Source: Alphaproteobacteria bacterium
GTDB lineage: Bacteria > Pseudomonadota > Alphaproteobacteria > Rhodospirillales > WMHbin7
Length of the DNA: 64,000 nucleotides
Assembly: GCA_015232335.1 (NCBI GenBank)
Contig: JADFZV010000009.1
Location: forward strand, 1-64,000
Direction: 5' to 3'
Shown: piece after piece, positions 10,126-19,094 of the stretch
How the letters are laid out: each line of letters starts with the position of its first letter
Numbering within the stretch: position 1 is the stretch's first letter
Notes under the pieces: generated by a model
The model's input: only the letters and a program-made list of their open reading frames with translations
Told to the model about the DNA's origin: nothing
The model's database searches: none
Position numbers and translations under genes: made by a program

Positions 10126-10787
10126 TGGCTGTGGTAAAGCGGATTGTTCTGATCGGCCCGCCCGGCTGCGGCAAGGGCACACAGGCCAAGCGCATCGAGG
10201 ATGCGACCGGCATGATCCAGCTCTCCACGGGCGATATGCTAAGAAAGGCGGTGGCCGACGCCTCGCCGGTTGGTCTCAAAGTCAAGGCGGTGATGGAAAC
10301 CGGGCAACTGGTCAGCGATGAAATCATCATCGAGATGGTGGCCGATCGCATCAAGGCCCCCGATTGCGCCAAGGGCTTCATTCTGGACGGCTTTCCGCGC
10401 TCGATTCCCCAGGCCGAGGCACTGGGCCGGATGCTGAGCGAGAATGGCCAGCCCTTGAATGGGGCCATCGAAATCAGGGTGCCCGACGAATTCATTGTCG
10501 AGCGCATCACGGGCCGCTTCACCTGCGCCAAGTGCGGGGCGGGCTACCACGAAAAGTTCCAAAAGCCGGTGAAGGAAGGGGTCTGCGACAAATGTGGCGC
10601 AACCGACTTCTCGCATCGCAAGGACGATAACGAGGAAACAGTGCGGACGCGCCTGTCGGCCTATCATGACGTGACCCAGCCCATCGTGGGATTCTATGAA
10701 AAGGCGGGTCTTCTCAAGGTGGTCGATGGAACGCAGAACATCGATCCGGTGGCCGCTAGCATCATGCGGGTCCTGGAAACCCTCTAA
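10125..10787 (+). CDS. adk: Adenylate kinase (zinc-lid type)
   Basis: 220 residues; converts ATP + AMP to 2 ADP in the cytoplasm. The P-loop GPPGCGKGT lies at residues 11-19 and the NMP-binding DGFPRSIPQAEAL follows. The LID carries four cysteines in two CxxC pairs (C134/C137 and C154/C157), so this is the zinc-binding long form. The secY-adk pairing is common in bacteria. The downstream gap carries the promoter of the next ribosomal operon. Confidence 0.98.
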   Translation: MAVVKRIVLIGPPGCGKGTQAKRIEDATGMIQLSTGDMLRKAVADASPVGLKVKAVMETGQLVSDEIIIEMVADRIKAPDCAKGFILDGFPRSIPQAEALGRMLSENGQPLNGAIEIRVPDEFIVERITGRFTCAKCGAGYHEKFQKPVKEGVCDKCGATDFSHRKDDNEETVRTRLSAYHDVTQPIVGFYEKAGLLKVVDGTQNIDPVAASIMRVLETL

Positions 10788-10806
10788 AACCGAGGTGTTT
10801 CAAAGG

Positions 10807-10846
10807 GATTCGAGTCGGTTGACAGGCGCGAATTCGCGCCTATAAT
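10807..10846 (+). promoter_or_regulatory. Sigma-70-type promoter of the rpsM-rpsK-rpoA operon with palindromic spacer and two GANTC sites
   Basis: TTGACA (10819-10824) and TATAAT (10841-10846) are both full consensus hexamers. The 16-bp spacer between them is a perfect palindrome, GGCGCGAATTCGCGCC. Directly upstream two CcrM recognition sites abut each other, GATTC (10807-10811) and GAGTC (10812-10816). Transcription would start near 10853, giving a leader of about 90 bases before rpsM. Confidence 0.8.
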
Positions 10847-10852
10847 GCCGCA

Positions 10853-10887
10853 CCTTCCACGGCTGGGGATTAAACCGGGCGTGGAGG
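10853..10887 (+). other. Hairpin in the rpsM mRNA leader
   Basis: CCTTCCACG (10853-10861) can pair with CGTGGAGG (10880-10887) with one bulged T. The hairpin lies at the very 5' end of the predicted transcript. In E. coli the alpha operon leader binds S4; here rpsD is not in the operon, and this hairpin has no demonstrated ligand. A regulatory role is inference only. Confidence 0.35.
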
Positions 10888-10941
10888 TTTGGCCGTTTGT
10901 CAGTGGCCTAAGTGCCGTGGGTTAGAGAAGGAGAGTGGGCC

Positions 10942-11319
10942 TTGGCTCGTATTGCGGGTGTCAATATTCCGACGAATAAGCGGGTGCTGATTGCACTCAC
11001 CTATATCCATGGCATCGGCCGCAGGAAGGCCGAGGAAATTTGCGAGAAGGTGGGCATCACCAGCGAGCGGCGCGTCAACACGCTCTCCGACGATGAGGTG
11101 CTGCGCGTGCGCGAACTCATCGACCGCGAATATCAGGTCGAGGGCGATCTGCGCCGCATGGTTTCCATGAATATCAAGCGCCTGATGGATCTGGGCTGCT
11201 ATCGCGGATTGCGTCATCGCAAGGGATTGCCGGTGCGCGGCCAGCGTACGCACACCAATGCGCGCACCCGCAAGGGCCCCGCGGTGGCGATTGCCGGCAA
11301 GAAGAAAGTGACCAAGTAG
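10942..11319 (+). CDS. rpsM: 30S ribosomal protein S13
   Basis: 125 residues from a TTG start at 10942 ([25 protein letters not shown]). GAAGGAGAG ends eight bases before it. An in-frame GTG at 10912 would add ten residues unlike any S13. The C-terminal [23 protein letters not shown] is standard. S13 contacts the P-site tRNA and bridges to the 50S subunit through L5. Confidence 0.97.
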   Translation: MARIAGVNIPTNKRVLIALTYIHGIGRRKAEEICEKVGITSERRVNTLSDDEVLRVRELIDREYQVEGDLRRMVSMNIKRLMDLGCYRGLRHRKGLPVRGQRTHTNARTRKGPAVAIAGKKKVTK

Positions 11320-11350
11320 GTTTCAGGTTTCAAGGATTTAGGATCGGGAT

Positions 11351-11752
11351 ATGGCCAAAGCAGCAACCGCAGCAGCCGCGCGCCCACGCCGCCGCGAACG
11401 CAAGAACATCACTTCGGGTGTGGCGCATGTGAATGCGAGCTTCAACAACACCATGATCACCATCACCGATGCACAGGGCAATGCGATTTCCTGGTCTTCG
11501 GCGGGCGTTCAGGGTTTCAAGGGCTCGCGCAAGTCGACCCCCTACGCCGCCCAGGTGGCGGCCGAGGATGCTGGCAAGAAGGCGGCCGAACACGGCATGC
11601 GCACTTTGGAAGTGGAAGTGACCGGCCCCGGGGCTGGTCGCGAATCGGCTTTGCGCGCTTTGCAGTCCGTGGGTTTCTCCATCACCGCCATTCGCGATGT
11701 AACCCCCATTCCGCATAACGGCTGTCGCCCCAGAAAGCGCCGCCGCGTCTAG
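11351..11752 (+). CDS. rpsK: 30S ribosomal protein S11
   Basis: 133 residues: an Ala/Arg-rich N-terminus, then [23 protein letters not shown] and the C-terminal [18 protein letters not shown], both diagnostic of S11. S11 lies on the 30S platform near the E site. It is followed by a 96-base gap with a strong hairpin before rpoA. Confidence 0.98.
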   Translation: MAKAATAAAARPRRRERKNITSGVAHVNASFNNTMITITDAQGNAISWSSAGVQGFKGSRKSTPYAAQVAAEDAGKKAAEHGMRTLEVEVTGPGAGRESALRALQSVGFSITAIRDVTPIPHNGCRPRKRRRV

Positions 11753-11759
11753 TATTATT

Positions 11760-11790
11760 GCGGCCAAGGCCCGGTACTGGCCCTGGCCGC
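11760..11790 (+). other. GC-rich hairpin between rpsK and rpoA
   Basis: GCGGCCAAGGCC (11760-11771) and GGCCCTGGCCGC (11779-11790) are complementary at 11 of 12 positions around a seven-base loop. No T-run follows, so it is not a typical intrinsic terminator. It could be a partial attenuator or an mRNA-processing or stability element between the ribosomal and polymerase genes. Confidence 0.5.
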
Positions 11791-11848
11791 TGGTTGATCC
11801 GCCTTGCCGGGGCATATCCCGGCTCACCTTCAGGATGAGGATCCGCTC

Positions 11849-12865
11849 GTGATTCAGAAGAATTGGCAGGAACTGATCAAGCCCAACAAGCTTCAGGTCG
11901 AAGCGGGTGAAGACCCGCGCCGCATCGCCACCGTCGTCGCCGAACCGCTGGAACGCGGCTTTGGCACCACTCTGGGCAACGCTCTGCGCCGCATTCTGTT
12001 GTCGTCGCTGCAAGGGGCCGCCGTCACGGCGATCCAGATCGAGGGTGTGCTGCACGAATTTTCGTCGATCCCCGGCGTTCGCGAGGATGTGACCGACATC
12101 GTTCTCAACATCAAGACGCTGGCGTTGCGCATGCACGGCGAAGGCCCCAAGCGCATGATGCTGCGAGCCATCGGCCCCGGCGAAGTGACGGCGGGCATGA
12201 TCGAGACCGGCCATGATATCGAAATCATGGACCCCGATCTGGTCATTTGCACGCTGGACGAAGGTGCCAAGCTGTCGATGGAACTGACGGTTCAGACCGG
12301 CAAGGGCTATGTGCCCGCCAGCCAGAACCGCCCGGAAGATTCGCCGATAGGCCTTATTCCCATCGATGCCATCTTCAGCCCCGTGCGCAAGGTGTCCTAC
12401 AAGATCGAGAACACCCGCGTCGGACAGGTCACCGACTATGACAAGCTGTCGATGCGTCTCGAGACCAACGGCGCCGTGACGCCCGACGATTCGGTGGCCC
12501 TGGCCGCCCGCATCTTGCAAGACCAGTTGCAGCTCTTCATCAATTTCGAAGAGCCGACACTGTCTTCGGAAGAAGAGAGCAAGGACGATCTGCCCTTCAA
12601 CAAGAATCTGCTGCGCAAGGTCGACGAGTTGGAACTGTCGGTCCGCTCGGCCAACTGTTTGAAGAACGACAACATCATCTATATCGGCGATCTGGTCCAG
12701 AAGACCGAGGCCGAGATGCTGCGCACGCCCAATTTCGGCCGCAAATCCTTGAACGAGATCAAGGAAGTGCTGTCGCACATGGGTCTGCATCTGGGTATGG
12801 AAGTATCCGGCTGGCCGCCCGAGAATATCGAGGACATGGCCAAGAAGCTGGAAGAGCCGTATTGA
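11849..12865 (+). CDS. rpoA: DNA-directed RNA polymerase subunit alpha
   Basis: 338 residues from GTG 11849 ([18 protein letters not shown]). GAGG ends eight bases before it, and the alphaproteobacterial family starts at this point; the frame is open from 11804 but that part is not conserved. The N-terminal dimerisation domain includes [18 protein letters not shown]. The C-terminal domain (from about 255) has [18 protein letters not shown], which contacts UP elements and activators. A terminator follows immediately. Confidence 0.98.
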   Translation: MIQKNWQELIKPNKLQVEAGEDPRRIATVVAEPLERGFGTTLGNALRRILLSSLQGAAVTAIQIEGVLHEFSSIPGVREDVTDIVLNIKTLALRMHGEGPKRMMLRAIGPGEVTAGMIETGHDIEIMDPDLVICTLDEGAKLSMELTVQTGKGYVPASQNRPEDSPIGLIPIDAIFSPVRKVSYKIENTRVGQVTDYDKLSMRLETNGAVTPDDSVALAARILQDQLQLFINFEEPTLSSEEESKDDLPFNKNLLRKVDELELSVRSANCLKNDNIIYIGDLVQKTEAEMLRTPNFGRKSLNEIKEVLSHMGLHLGMEVSGWPPENIEDMAKKLEEPY

Positions 12866-12873
12866 TTTCTTTG

Positions 12874-12928
12874 ATCGGCGCAACGCTGGCCGCCCCGCCA
12901 ACCCCAGCGTCGCGCCGATAGATTTTTT
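12874..12928 (+). terminator. Intrinsic terminator after rpoA
   Basis: A 16-bp stem (12874-12889 with 12904-12919, one mismatch) is followed by a run of six T (12923-12928). It separates rpoA from rplQ. Confidence 0.75.
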
Positions 12929-13031
12929 GGATCATTGTGATCCGTACCTGTCGCACTTTAGGGAAAACCGAGGCGACGGGATGTGCAATCGGCCCTTCCG
13001 CGGAAGGCCAGATTTAGAGGAGTAAAGCGAC

Positions 13032-13451
13032 ATGCGTCACGCCGTATCCGGCCGCAAGCTGAACCGCACCACCGAACACCGCATGGCGATGTTCGCCAAC
13101 ATGGCCGCTTCTCTTCTGAAGCATGAGCAGATCAAGACCACGCTGCCCAAGGCCAAGGATCTGCGCCCCATCGTCGAGAAGATGATCACGCTGGGCAAGC
13201 GGGGCGATCTGCATGCCCGCCGTCAAGCACTCAACTTCCTGCGCGACGAGGTGATCGTCCGCAAGCTTTTCGCTGCCCTGTCCGAGCGCTACAAGACTCG
13301 CAAGGGCGGCTATACCCGCGTCATCAAGGCCGGTTTCCGCTATGGCGACTGTGCGCCGATGGCCGTGATCGAACTGGTGGACCGCGATACCTCGGCCAAG
13401 GGCCAGGATTCGGGTCCGGTGGCCGAGGACGAAGAAGCCGCCGAAGCCTAG
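13032..13451 (+). CDS. rplQ: 50S ribosomal protein L17
   Basis: 139 residues starting [29 protein letters not shown], the standard L17 start, with [23 protein letters not shown] and an acidic alanine-rich tail. L17 lies near the tunnel exit. An AGAGGAG Shine-Dalgarno motif precedes the ATG. The 166-base gap from rpoA contains a terminator and a 12-base palindrome, CTTCCGCGGAAG, so rplQ may be transcribed partly from its own promoter; no convincing promoter hexamers were found. Confidence 0.97.
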   Translation: MRHAVSGRKLNRTTEHRMAMFANMAASLLKHEQIKTTLPKAKDLRPIVEKMITLGKRGDLHARRQALNFLRDEVIVRKLFAALSERYKTRKGGYTRVIKAGFRYGDCAPMAVIELVDRDTSAKGQDSGPVAEDEEAAEA

Positions 13452-13474
13452 CTAGGGCTTGAAGGTTCCGGTAT

Positions 13475-13511
13475 AACGGGAGACCGCCTGCAAGGGCCGT
13501 CTCCCGTTTTT
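13475..13511 (+). terminator. Intrinsic terminator closing the alpha operon
   Basis: AACGGGAGAC (13475-13484) pairs perfectly with GTCTCCCGTT (13499-13508), followed by T residues to 13511. It lies between rplQ and the bdhA start. Confidence 0.85.
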
Positions 13512-13530
13512 GCGTCAAGTGGGGTGCTGC

Positions 13531-14316
13531 ATGTCGCTTCTTGGAAAATCTGCCGTCATCACCGGTTCGACCAGCGGCATCGGGCTGGGCATCGCCCGCT
13601 CCCTGGCGGCGGGCAGGGCCAATATCGTGCTGAACGGTCTTGGCAAGGCCGACGAGATCGAGGCTCTGCGGGCAGGCATCGAGCAGGAATTCAAGGTGCG
13701 AGCGCTCTATCACGGCGCCGACATGACGAAGCCTCAGGAAATCGAGGCGATGATTCGTGAAAGCGAGGCCAAGCTGGGCTCGGTGGATATTCTGGTCAAT
13801 AATGCAGGCATCCAGCATGTGGCCCCCATCGAGGAATTCCCGCCCGAGAAATGGGAGGCGGTGATCGCCATCAATCTCTCGGCCCCCTTCTATGCCATTC
13901 GCGCCGCCGTGCCCGGCATGAAGAAGCGCAACTGGGGGCGCATCATCAATATCGCCTCGGCGCATGGCTTGGTCGCCTCGGTCAACAAGGCGGCCTATAT
14001 CTCGGCCAAGCATGGGCTGGTGGGTCTGACGAAAACCGTCGCTTTGGAATTGGCAACCACGGGCATCACGGTCAATGCCATCTGCCCCGGCTGGGTGCGC
14101 ACACCCCTGGTCGAAGCGCAGATCGTAGCAAGGGCCGAGGCAGCTGGCATCGATATCGAGGAAAGCGGACGCCGCTTGCTCGCCGAGAAACAACCCTCGC
14201 TGCGCTTTACCATGCCCGATCAGTTGGGTGCGCTGGCCGTCTTTTTGTGCTCGGACGGTGCCTCCAACATGACCGGCATCTCGCTGCCCGTGGATGGCGG
14301 CTGGACGGCGCAATGA
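13531..14316 (+). CDS. bdhA: 3-hydroxybutyrate dehydrogenase (SDR family)
   Basis: 261 residues, the usual length for D-3-hydroxybutyrate dehydrogenase, which interconverts 3-hydroxybutyrate and acetoacetate with NAD in polyhydroxybutyrate breakdown. The Rossmann motif GSTSGIG is at residues 12-18, NNAGIQH follows, and the catalytic pair YISAK is at Y156/K160. NAICPGWVRTPLVE and the C-terminal [10 protein letters not shown] match BdhA rather than generic SDRs. The ATG at 13531 follows the operon terminator. The stop overlaps the thioesterase start (ATGA). An acetoacetyl-CoA synthetase at 24308-26257 would use its product. Confidence 0.88.
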   Translation: MSLLGKSAVITGSTSGIGLGIARSLAAGRANIVLNGLGKADEIEALRAGIEQEFKVRALYHGADMTKPQEIEAMIRESEAKLGSVDILVNNAGIQHVAPIEEFPPEKWEAVIAINLSAPFYAIRAAVPGMKKRNWGRIINIASAHGLVASVNKAAYISAKHGLVGLTKTVALELATTGITVNAICPGWVRTPLVEAQIVARAEAAGIDIEESGRRLLAEKQPSLRFTMPDQLGALAVFLCSDGASNMTGISLPVDGGWTAQ

Positions 14317-14759
14317 CGCGATTGCCGCCGCCTCGCCTCGAGGATTTCCCCTATCGGGTTAATCTTCCGACACGCTGGTCCGACAATGACATGTTCGGCC
14401 ATCTCAACAATGTTCAGTACTACCGCTTCTTCGAGGCGGTCATCTTGAAATTCCTGGCTGAGAAGGCAAACTATCAAGGTTTTGACGAGGCCGAGATCGT
14501 TCTGGCCGCCGAATCACAGTGTCGCTTTCTAAAAGCCCTGGGCTATCCCGGCGACATCGTGGCGGGGCTTGGCATCGAACATCTAGGTCGCTCAAGCGTA
14601 CGCTATGGGCTGGGCCTGTTCGCCGATGGCGAAAGCCAAGCCTCGGCCATGGGACATTGGGTGCATGTTTTCGCTGATCGTGCTACACAACGCCCGGTTT
14701 CCATACCCGAGGCAATTCGGGCCGTGTTCACCCGCTACCAAGTGACCAATCATGGCTGA
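14313..14759 (+). CDS. Acyl-CoA thioesterase, 4HBT hotdog family
   Basis: 148 residues from ATG 14313, coupled to bdhA by a four-base overlap. The hotdog signature [21 protein letters not shown], with the catalytic-type Asp and the HLNN helix, identifies a 4-hydroxybenzoyl-CoA thioesterase-like enzyme. The substrate is unknown; the neighbour suggests a short-chain acyl-CoA. The end overlaps the trpB start by eight bases. The frame is open far upstream inside bdhA, which is a shadow. Confidence 0.85.
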   Translation: MTRLPPPRLEDFPYRVNLPTRWSDNDMFGHLNNVQYYRFFEAVILKFLAEKANYQGFDEAEIVLAAESQCRFLKALGYPGDIVAGLGIEHLGRSSVRYGLGLFADGESQASAMGHWVHVFADRATQRPVSIPEAIRAVFTRYQVTNHG

Positions 14760-15972
14760 TCCGATCAAGAATTCCCTGCGCAGCGGCCCCGACGCCAGTG
14801 GTCATTTCGGCATCTTCGGCGGCCGTTTCGTTGCCGAAACGCTGATGCCCCTTATTCTGTCGGTCGAGAAAGCCTATGGCGAGGCCAGGAACGATCCCAG
14901 CTTCACCGCCGAGCTTTCCAATCTGCTCACCCATTATGTGGGGCGTCCCAGTCCGCTCTATCACGCTTCCCGGCTTTCGGCCCATTGGGGCGGGGCCAAA
15001 ATCTATCTGAAGCGCGAAGACCTCAACCACACCGGTGCCCACAAGATCAATAACTGCATGGGCCAGATTCTGCTGGCCAAGCGCATGGGCAAGAAACGCA
15101 TCATCGCCGAAACCGGGGCCGGACAGCATGGTGTCGCCACCGCCACCGCCTGCGCTCTGATGGGGCTGGATTGCTGCATCTTCATGGGCTGCACGGATAT
15201 CGAGCGACAGGCGCCCAATGTCTATCGCATGAAGCTGCTAGGCGCTGAGGTGCGCCCCGTCACCGCAGGGGCGGGCACGCTGAAGGATGCCATGAACGAG
15301 GCCCTGCGCGACTGGGTGGCCCGGGTTGATGACACCTATTATCTGATCGGCACGGTGGCCGGGCCGCATCCCTATCCGGCCATGGTGCGCGATTTCCAAT
15401 GCGTGATTGGCGACGAGACGCGGGCCCAGATGCTGGCCCAGGAGGGCCGCCTGCCGGATTCTCTGGTGGCCTGCATCGGCGGCGGCTCTAACGCCATGGG
15501 GCTGTTTCATCCCTTCCTGGACGAGACGAGCGTTGCGATCTACGGCGTCGAGGCGGCGGGGCATGGGCTGGACAAGCTGCATGCGGCGTCGCTGGCGGGC
15601 GGACGCCCCGGTGTGTTGCACGGCAACCGGACCTATCTTTTGATGAATGACGACGGGCAGATCGAGGAGGGGCATTCCATTTCGGCCGGTCTCGATTATC
15701 CTGGCATCGGGCCCGAGCATTCCTGGCTGAAGGAAAACGGGCGCGTGACCTATGTCTCGGCGACCGATGAGGAAGCGCTTGACGCTTTCGGTTTGGTGAC
15801 GCGCCTGGAAGGCATCATTCCCGCCCTGGAATCGGCCCATGCCTTTGCCTATGCCCAGCGCCTGGCGCCCAGCCTAGCCAAGGATCATTTGATGGTGGTG
15901 AATTTGAGCGGCAGGGGCGACAAGGATATCGCCACAGTGGCCAAATTCCGGGGCGAGGGAGGCGTGTCATGA
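14752..15972 (+). CDS. trpB: Tryptophan synthase beta chain
   Basis: 406 residues. The enzyme condenses indole and L-serine to tryptophan using PLP. The PLP lysine is K98 in [10 protein letters not shown]; the phosphate-binding GGGSNAMG and the C-terminal NLSGRGDKD are present. It overlaps the thioesterase upstream, and trpA (ATGA at 15969-15972) downstream. In most alphaproteobacteria trpF lies directly upstream; here bdhA and the thioesterase occupy that place. Confidence 0.98.
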   Translation: MADPIKNSLRSGPDASGHFGIFGGRFVAETLMPLILSVEKAYGEARNDPSFTAELSNLLTHYVGRPSPLYHASRLSAHWGGAKIYLKREDLNHTGAHKINNCMGQILLAKRMGKKRIIAETGAGQHGVATATACALMGLDCCIFMGCTDIERQAPNVYRMKLLGAEVRPVTAGAGTLKDAMNEALRDWVARVDDTYYLIGTVAGPHPYPAMVRDFQCVIGDETRAQMLAQEGRLPDSLVACIGGGSNAMGLFHPFLDETSVAIYGVEAAGHGLDKLHAASLAGGRPGVLHGNRTYLLMNDDGQIEEGHSISAGLDYPGIGPEHSWLKENGRVTYVSATDEEALDAFGLVTRLEGIIPALESAHAFAYAQRLAPSLAKDHLMVVNLSGRGDKDIATVAKFRGEGGVS

Positions 15973-16763
15973 GCCGCCTGTCCCAGCGCTTTGCCGACTT
16001 AAAGGCCCAGAACCGGGCCGCCCTGGTGGTCTTTACCTCGGCGGGCGATCCTGGACTTGAAACATCGCAGGCCATTCTGAACGGATTGCCCAAAGCTGGC
16101 GCCGACATCATCGAGCTGGGCATGCCCTTTACCGACGCCATGGCCGATGGCCCGGCCATTCAGCAGGCATCGAAACGCGCCCTGGAAGCGGGCATGACGC
16201 TTAAGGGCGTTCTTGGCATGGTCGAGACTTTCAGAAAGCAGGATGCAAAAACGCCAATCGTGCTGATGGGCTATTACAATCCGGTCTACATCTATGGGCC
16301 CGAGCGCTTTGCTCAGGACGCGGCGAAAGCAGGTGTCGATGGCATGATCATCGTCGATCTGCCGCCCGAGGAAGCCGATGAACTGCTGGTGCCGTTGTCT
16401 CGTTCCGGCATCGATTTCATCTTCCTGACCGCCCCCACCACCGACGAGGCAAGGCTTCCGGTGGTGCTGACCAAGGCCTCGGGTTTCGTGTATTATGTCT
16501 CGATTACCGGGATTACCGGGACGGTTTCGGCCAGTGAGGAAGCGATCGAGCAAGCCGTTCGGCGCATCCGCAGCTTCACCCCGCTACCGGTGGCGGTGGG
16601 CTTTGGCATCCGAACGCCCGAGCAGGCGGCTGCCGTGGCAAGACATGCCGATGCCGCCGTGGTCGGCTCGGCCGTGGTCGAAAAGGTCGCCAGGGGCGAT
16701 GCGGCCCTGGTGCATGCGTTCGTTGCCGAACTGGCAAAGGGCGTGCGTACGGCACGCCAATAG
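15969..16763 (+). CDS. trpA: Tryptophan synthase alpha chain
   Basis: 264 residues, a TIM barrel that cleaves indole-3-glycerol phosphate and channels indole to TrpB. The catalytic residues E49 and D60 fall at the same numbers as in E. coli ([18 protein letters not shown]). [11 protein letters not shown] and [11 protein letters not shown] are also conserved. It starts inside the trpB stop, and accD follows after 18 bases. Confidence 0.98.
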   Translation: MSRLSQRFADLKAQNRAALVVFTSAGDPGLETSQAILNGLPKAGADIIELGMPFTDAMADGPAIQQASKRALEAGMTLKGVLGMVETFRKQDAKTPIVLMGYYNPVYIYGPERFAQDAAKAGVDGMIIVDLPPEEADELLVPLSRSGIDFIFLTAPTTDEARLPVVLTKASGFVYYVSITGITGTVSASEEAIEQAVRRIRSFTPLPVAVGFGIRTPEQAAAVARHADAAVVGSAVVEKVARGDAALVHAFVAELAKGVRTARQ

Positions 16764-16781
16764 GCAAGTGGAGAGAGAACC

Positions 16782-17672
16782 ATGAACTGGCTCACCAATT
16801 ATATCCGGCCCAAGATCCAGAAACTGGTGAAGTCGAAGGACGTTCCCGACAATCTGTGGCAAAAGTGCCCGGCCTGCGGCCAGATGGTCTTTCATCGCGA
16901 TCTTGAAAAGAACTGGAATGTCTGCACGCATTGCAACGGGCATCTGCGCTTGTCGATCAAAAGCCGTCTTGCCATGCTGTTCGACGAGGGGCTTTATCAG
17001 CGCATCGAATTGCCCAAGACGCCCGACGATCCTTTGCGCTTCAAGGACCTGAAAAGCTATGCCGGACGCTTGAAGGAATCGCGCGCCCGCCTGGGCGAGC
17101 AGGACGGCATCATCGTGGCCCATGGCCGCATGGGCGGCATGAATGTGGTGGTGGCCGGGTTCGATTTCGACTTCATGGGCGGCTCGATGGGTGTTGCCGT
17201 CGGCGAGGGGATCGTGGCGGCGGCCGAGCTGGCGGTGATTCAAGATTCGCCCCTGCTGCTGATTCCCGCTTCGGGCGGGGCGCGCATGCAAGAAGGCATT
17301 CTATCCCTGATGCAGATGGCCAGAACCACCGTGGCCGTCGACAAGGTCAAAGAAAAGGGCCTGCCCTATCTTGTGCTGCTGACCGATCCTACCACGGGCG
17401 GCGTAACCGCTTCGTTTGCCATGCTGGGCGACATTCAGATCGCCGAGCCGGGGGCCGTCATTGGTTTCGCCGGGGCTCGCGTCATCGAGAACACCATTCG
17501 CGAAAAACTGCCCGAGGGATTCCAGCGCGCCGAATATCTGGAAGAGCATGGCATGGTGGACATGGTGGTGCACCGCCACCAGTTGCGCGACATGTTGATC
17601 CGTATCTTCTCGATTCTGCGCAACAAGGGTCCCGCCGGCGAGGTGCTGATGCTGGCCCGGGCCGATGCCTGA
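16782..17672 (+). CDS. accD: Acetyl-CoA carboxylase carboxyltransferase subunit beta
   Basis: 296 residues. With AccA it transfers the carboxyl group from biotin to acetyl-CoA, giving malonyl-CoA for fatty acid synthesis. The N-terminal zinc ribbon has C29, C32, C48 and C51. The crotonase-like carboxyltransferase core includes MGGSMGVAVGEGIVAAAE and SGGARMQEG. The start is preceded by GTGGAGAGAGAACC. The 3' end overlaps folC by eight bases. Confidence 0.98.
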   Translation: MNWLTNYIRPKIQKLVKSKDVPDNLWQKCPACGQMVFHRDLEKNWNVCTHCNGHLRLSIKSRLAMLFDEGLYQRIELPKTPDDPLRFKDLKSYAGRLKESRARLGEQDGIIVAHGRMGGMNVVVAGFDFDFMGGSMGVAVGEGIVAAAELAVIQDSPLLLIPASGGARMQEGILSLMQMARTTVAVDKVKEKGLPYLVLLTDPTTGGVTASFAMLGDIQIAEPGAVIGFAGARVIENTIREKLPEGFQRAEYLEEHGMVDMVVHRHQLRDMLIRIFSILRNKGPAGEVLMLARADA

Positions 17673-18990
17673 ACAGATTCTGGCGCGCCTTCGGCATCTG
17701 CATCCTGCCGAGATCGATCTTGACCTCTCGCGTGTCTTAAGGCTGCTCTCTGCGCTTAGTGATCCGCACAAGAAACTGCCGCCCGTGGTTCATGTGGCGG
17801 GCACCAACGGCAAGGGCTCGGTGGTGGCGTTTCTTCGCGCCATTCTGGAAGCGGCAGGCTACCGTGTCCACGTCTATACCTCGCCGCATCTGGTGCGTTT
17901 TAACGAGCGCATTCGCTTGGCGGGCTCGCCCATCGACGACGCCTCTTTGCAAGACGTGCTGACGCGAATCGAAAAGGCCAATGACGGCCAGCCCATTACC
18001 TTTTTCGAAGCAACCACTGCAGCGGCCTTTCTGGCATTCTCTGAAACGCCCGCCGATATCGTGATTCTGGAAACCGGCCTGGGCGGCAGGCTGGATGCTA
18101 CCAATGTCGTCGAACGTCCGGCCCTGACTGTGCTGACCCCCATCGCCATGGATCATATGGAGTATTTGGGCGACACGCTGGCCGCCATCGCCGCCGAGAA
18201 GGCGGCGATCATGAAATATGGCGTGGGCTGCGTTTTGGCCAAGCAGGAACGCGCCACCATGAAGGTGCTGGAGGCCCGCTCGCTGTCCTTCGGCGTACCT
18301 TTGTGGCTGGAAGGCAGGGACTGGTTCCTGCGCACCCACCCCGAGGGCGTGGTGTTCCAGGGAAAGTCGGGCACGATTGGCCCGATGGCGGCACCAGCGC
18401 TTCAAGGAATTTTCCAGTTGCACAATGCGGGATTGGCCCTGGCGGCAGCCGAGCGGCTGGAGGGTTTCGACATTCCCGCATCGGCCATGGCGCTGGGCCT
18501 GAAAACGGTGGAATGGCCCGCCCGCTTGCAGCCGTTAGCCCAGGGAAAGTTGGCAAGTCTGCTGCCCGCAGGTTGGGAGCTTTGGCTGGACGGCGGGCAT
18601 AATTCGCATGCTGCCAAGGCGATTGCCCTTCAGGCCCGCGAATGGAAAGATCGCCCCCTTCTGATGATCTTCGGCATGCTGAAGCGCAAGGATGCCAAGG
18701 GCTATTTGAAACCTCTGGCGGCCAGGGCCGAGCGGCTGATTGCCGTACCCATCGAGGGTGAGGATTTTATCGCACCCGATGACATCGTGATGATCGCCAA
18801 GGGCGAGGGGCTTTTGTACGCCGAGGCTGGCGAGGGCATCGAGGCGGCGCTGGCAAAGCTGGCCAGTTATGGCGGCCCGCCCGCCCGTGTGCTGATCTGC
18901 GGCTCGCTGTATCTAGCGGGCGAAGTTCTTAGAAAAAATGGCACTTCGACGTGTCAAATGGAAAAAGGCTCTCATGATTCCTCACCCTGA
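17665..18990 (+). CDS. folC: Bifunctional folylpolyglutamate synthase / dihydrofolate synthase
   Basis: 441 residues. It adds glutamate to dihydropteroate and to folates. The ATP-binding loop GTNGKGS is at residues 46-52, followed by TSPHLVRFNERIR and the DATN motif in GGRLDATNVVERP. The start ATG (17665) lies inside the end of accD. The last ~15 residues (TSTCQMEKGSHDSSP) look non-conserved, and the TGA (18988-18990) is part of a palindromic repeat, so the repeat has probably replaced the original C-terminus. Confidence 0.95.
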   Translation: MPEQILARLRHLHPAEIDLDLSRVLRLLSALSDPHKKLPPVVHVAGTNGKGSVVAFLRAILEAAGYRVHVYTSPHLVRFNERIRLAGSPIDDASLQDVLTRIEKANDGQPITFFEATTAAAFLAFSETPADIVILETGLGGRLDATNVVERPALTVLTPIAMDHMEYLGDTLAAIAAEKAAIMKYGVGCVLAKQERATMKVLEARSLSFGVPLWLEGRDWFLRTHPEGVVFQGKSGTIGPMAAPALQGIFQLHNAGLALAAAERLEGFDIPASAMALGLKTVEWPARLQPLAQGKLASLLPAGWELWLDGGHNSHAAKAIALQAREWKDRPLLMIFGMLKRKDAKGYLKPLAARAERLIAVPIEGEDFIAPDDIVMIAKGEGLLYAEAGEGIEAALAKLASYGGPPARVLICGSLYLAGEVLRKNGTSTCQMEKGSHDSSP

Positions 18991-19094
18991 GGAAGCCGCG
19001 AAGCGGCTGTCTCGAAGGGTGGGCGAAGGAAAATATCCGAGCATTGACAGATACTCATCCTTCGAGACGGGCCTTCGGCCCTCCTCTGGATGAG
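18981..19094. repeat. REP doublet (two palindromic units in inverted orientation)
   Basis: Unit 1 (18981-19022, CTCACCCTGAGGAAGCC...) and unit 2 (19054-19094, read on the minus strand CTCATCCAGAGGAGGGC...) share most positions, including the block TCTCGAAGG. Each has an internal GC-rich hairpin. The layout, about 40 + 30 + 40 bases in head-to-head orientation, resembles REP doublets (REPIN/BIME). The folC stop lies inside unit 1. Confidence 0.8.

Noticed and set aside
11330..12901. Long open frame (about 520 codons) on the minus strand opposite rpsK-rpoA
   Set aside because: It mirrors the codon pattern of two certain genes on the plus strand, has a His/Gly/Arg-rich composition without any motif, and has no ribosome binding site. 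It is a GC-bias shadow.
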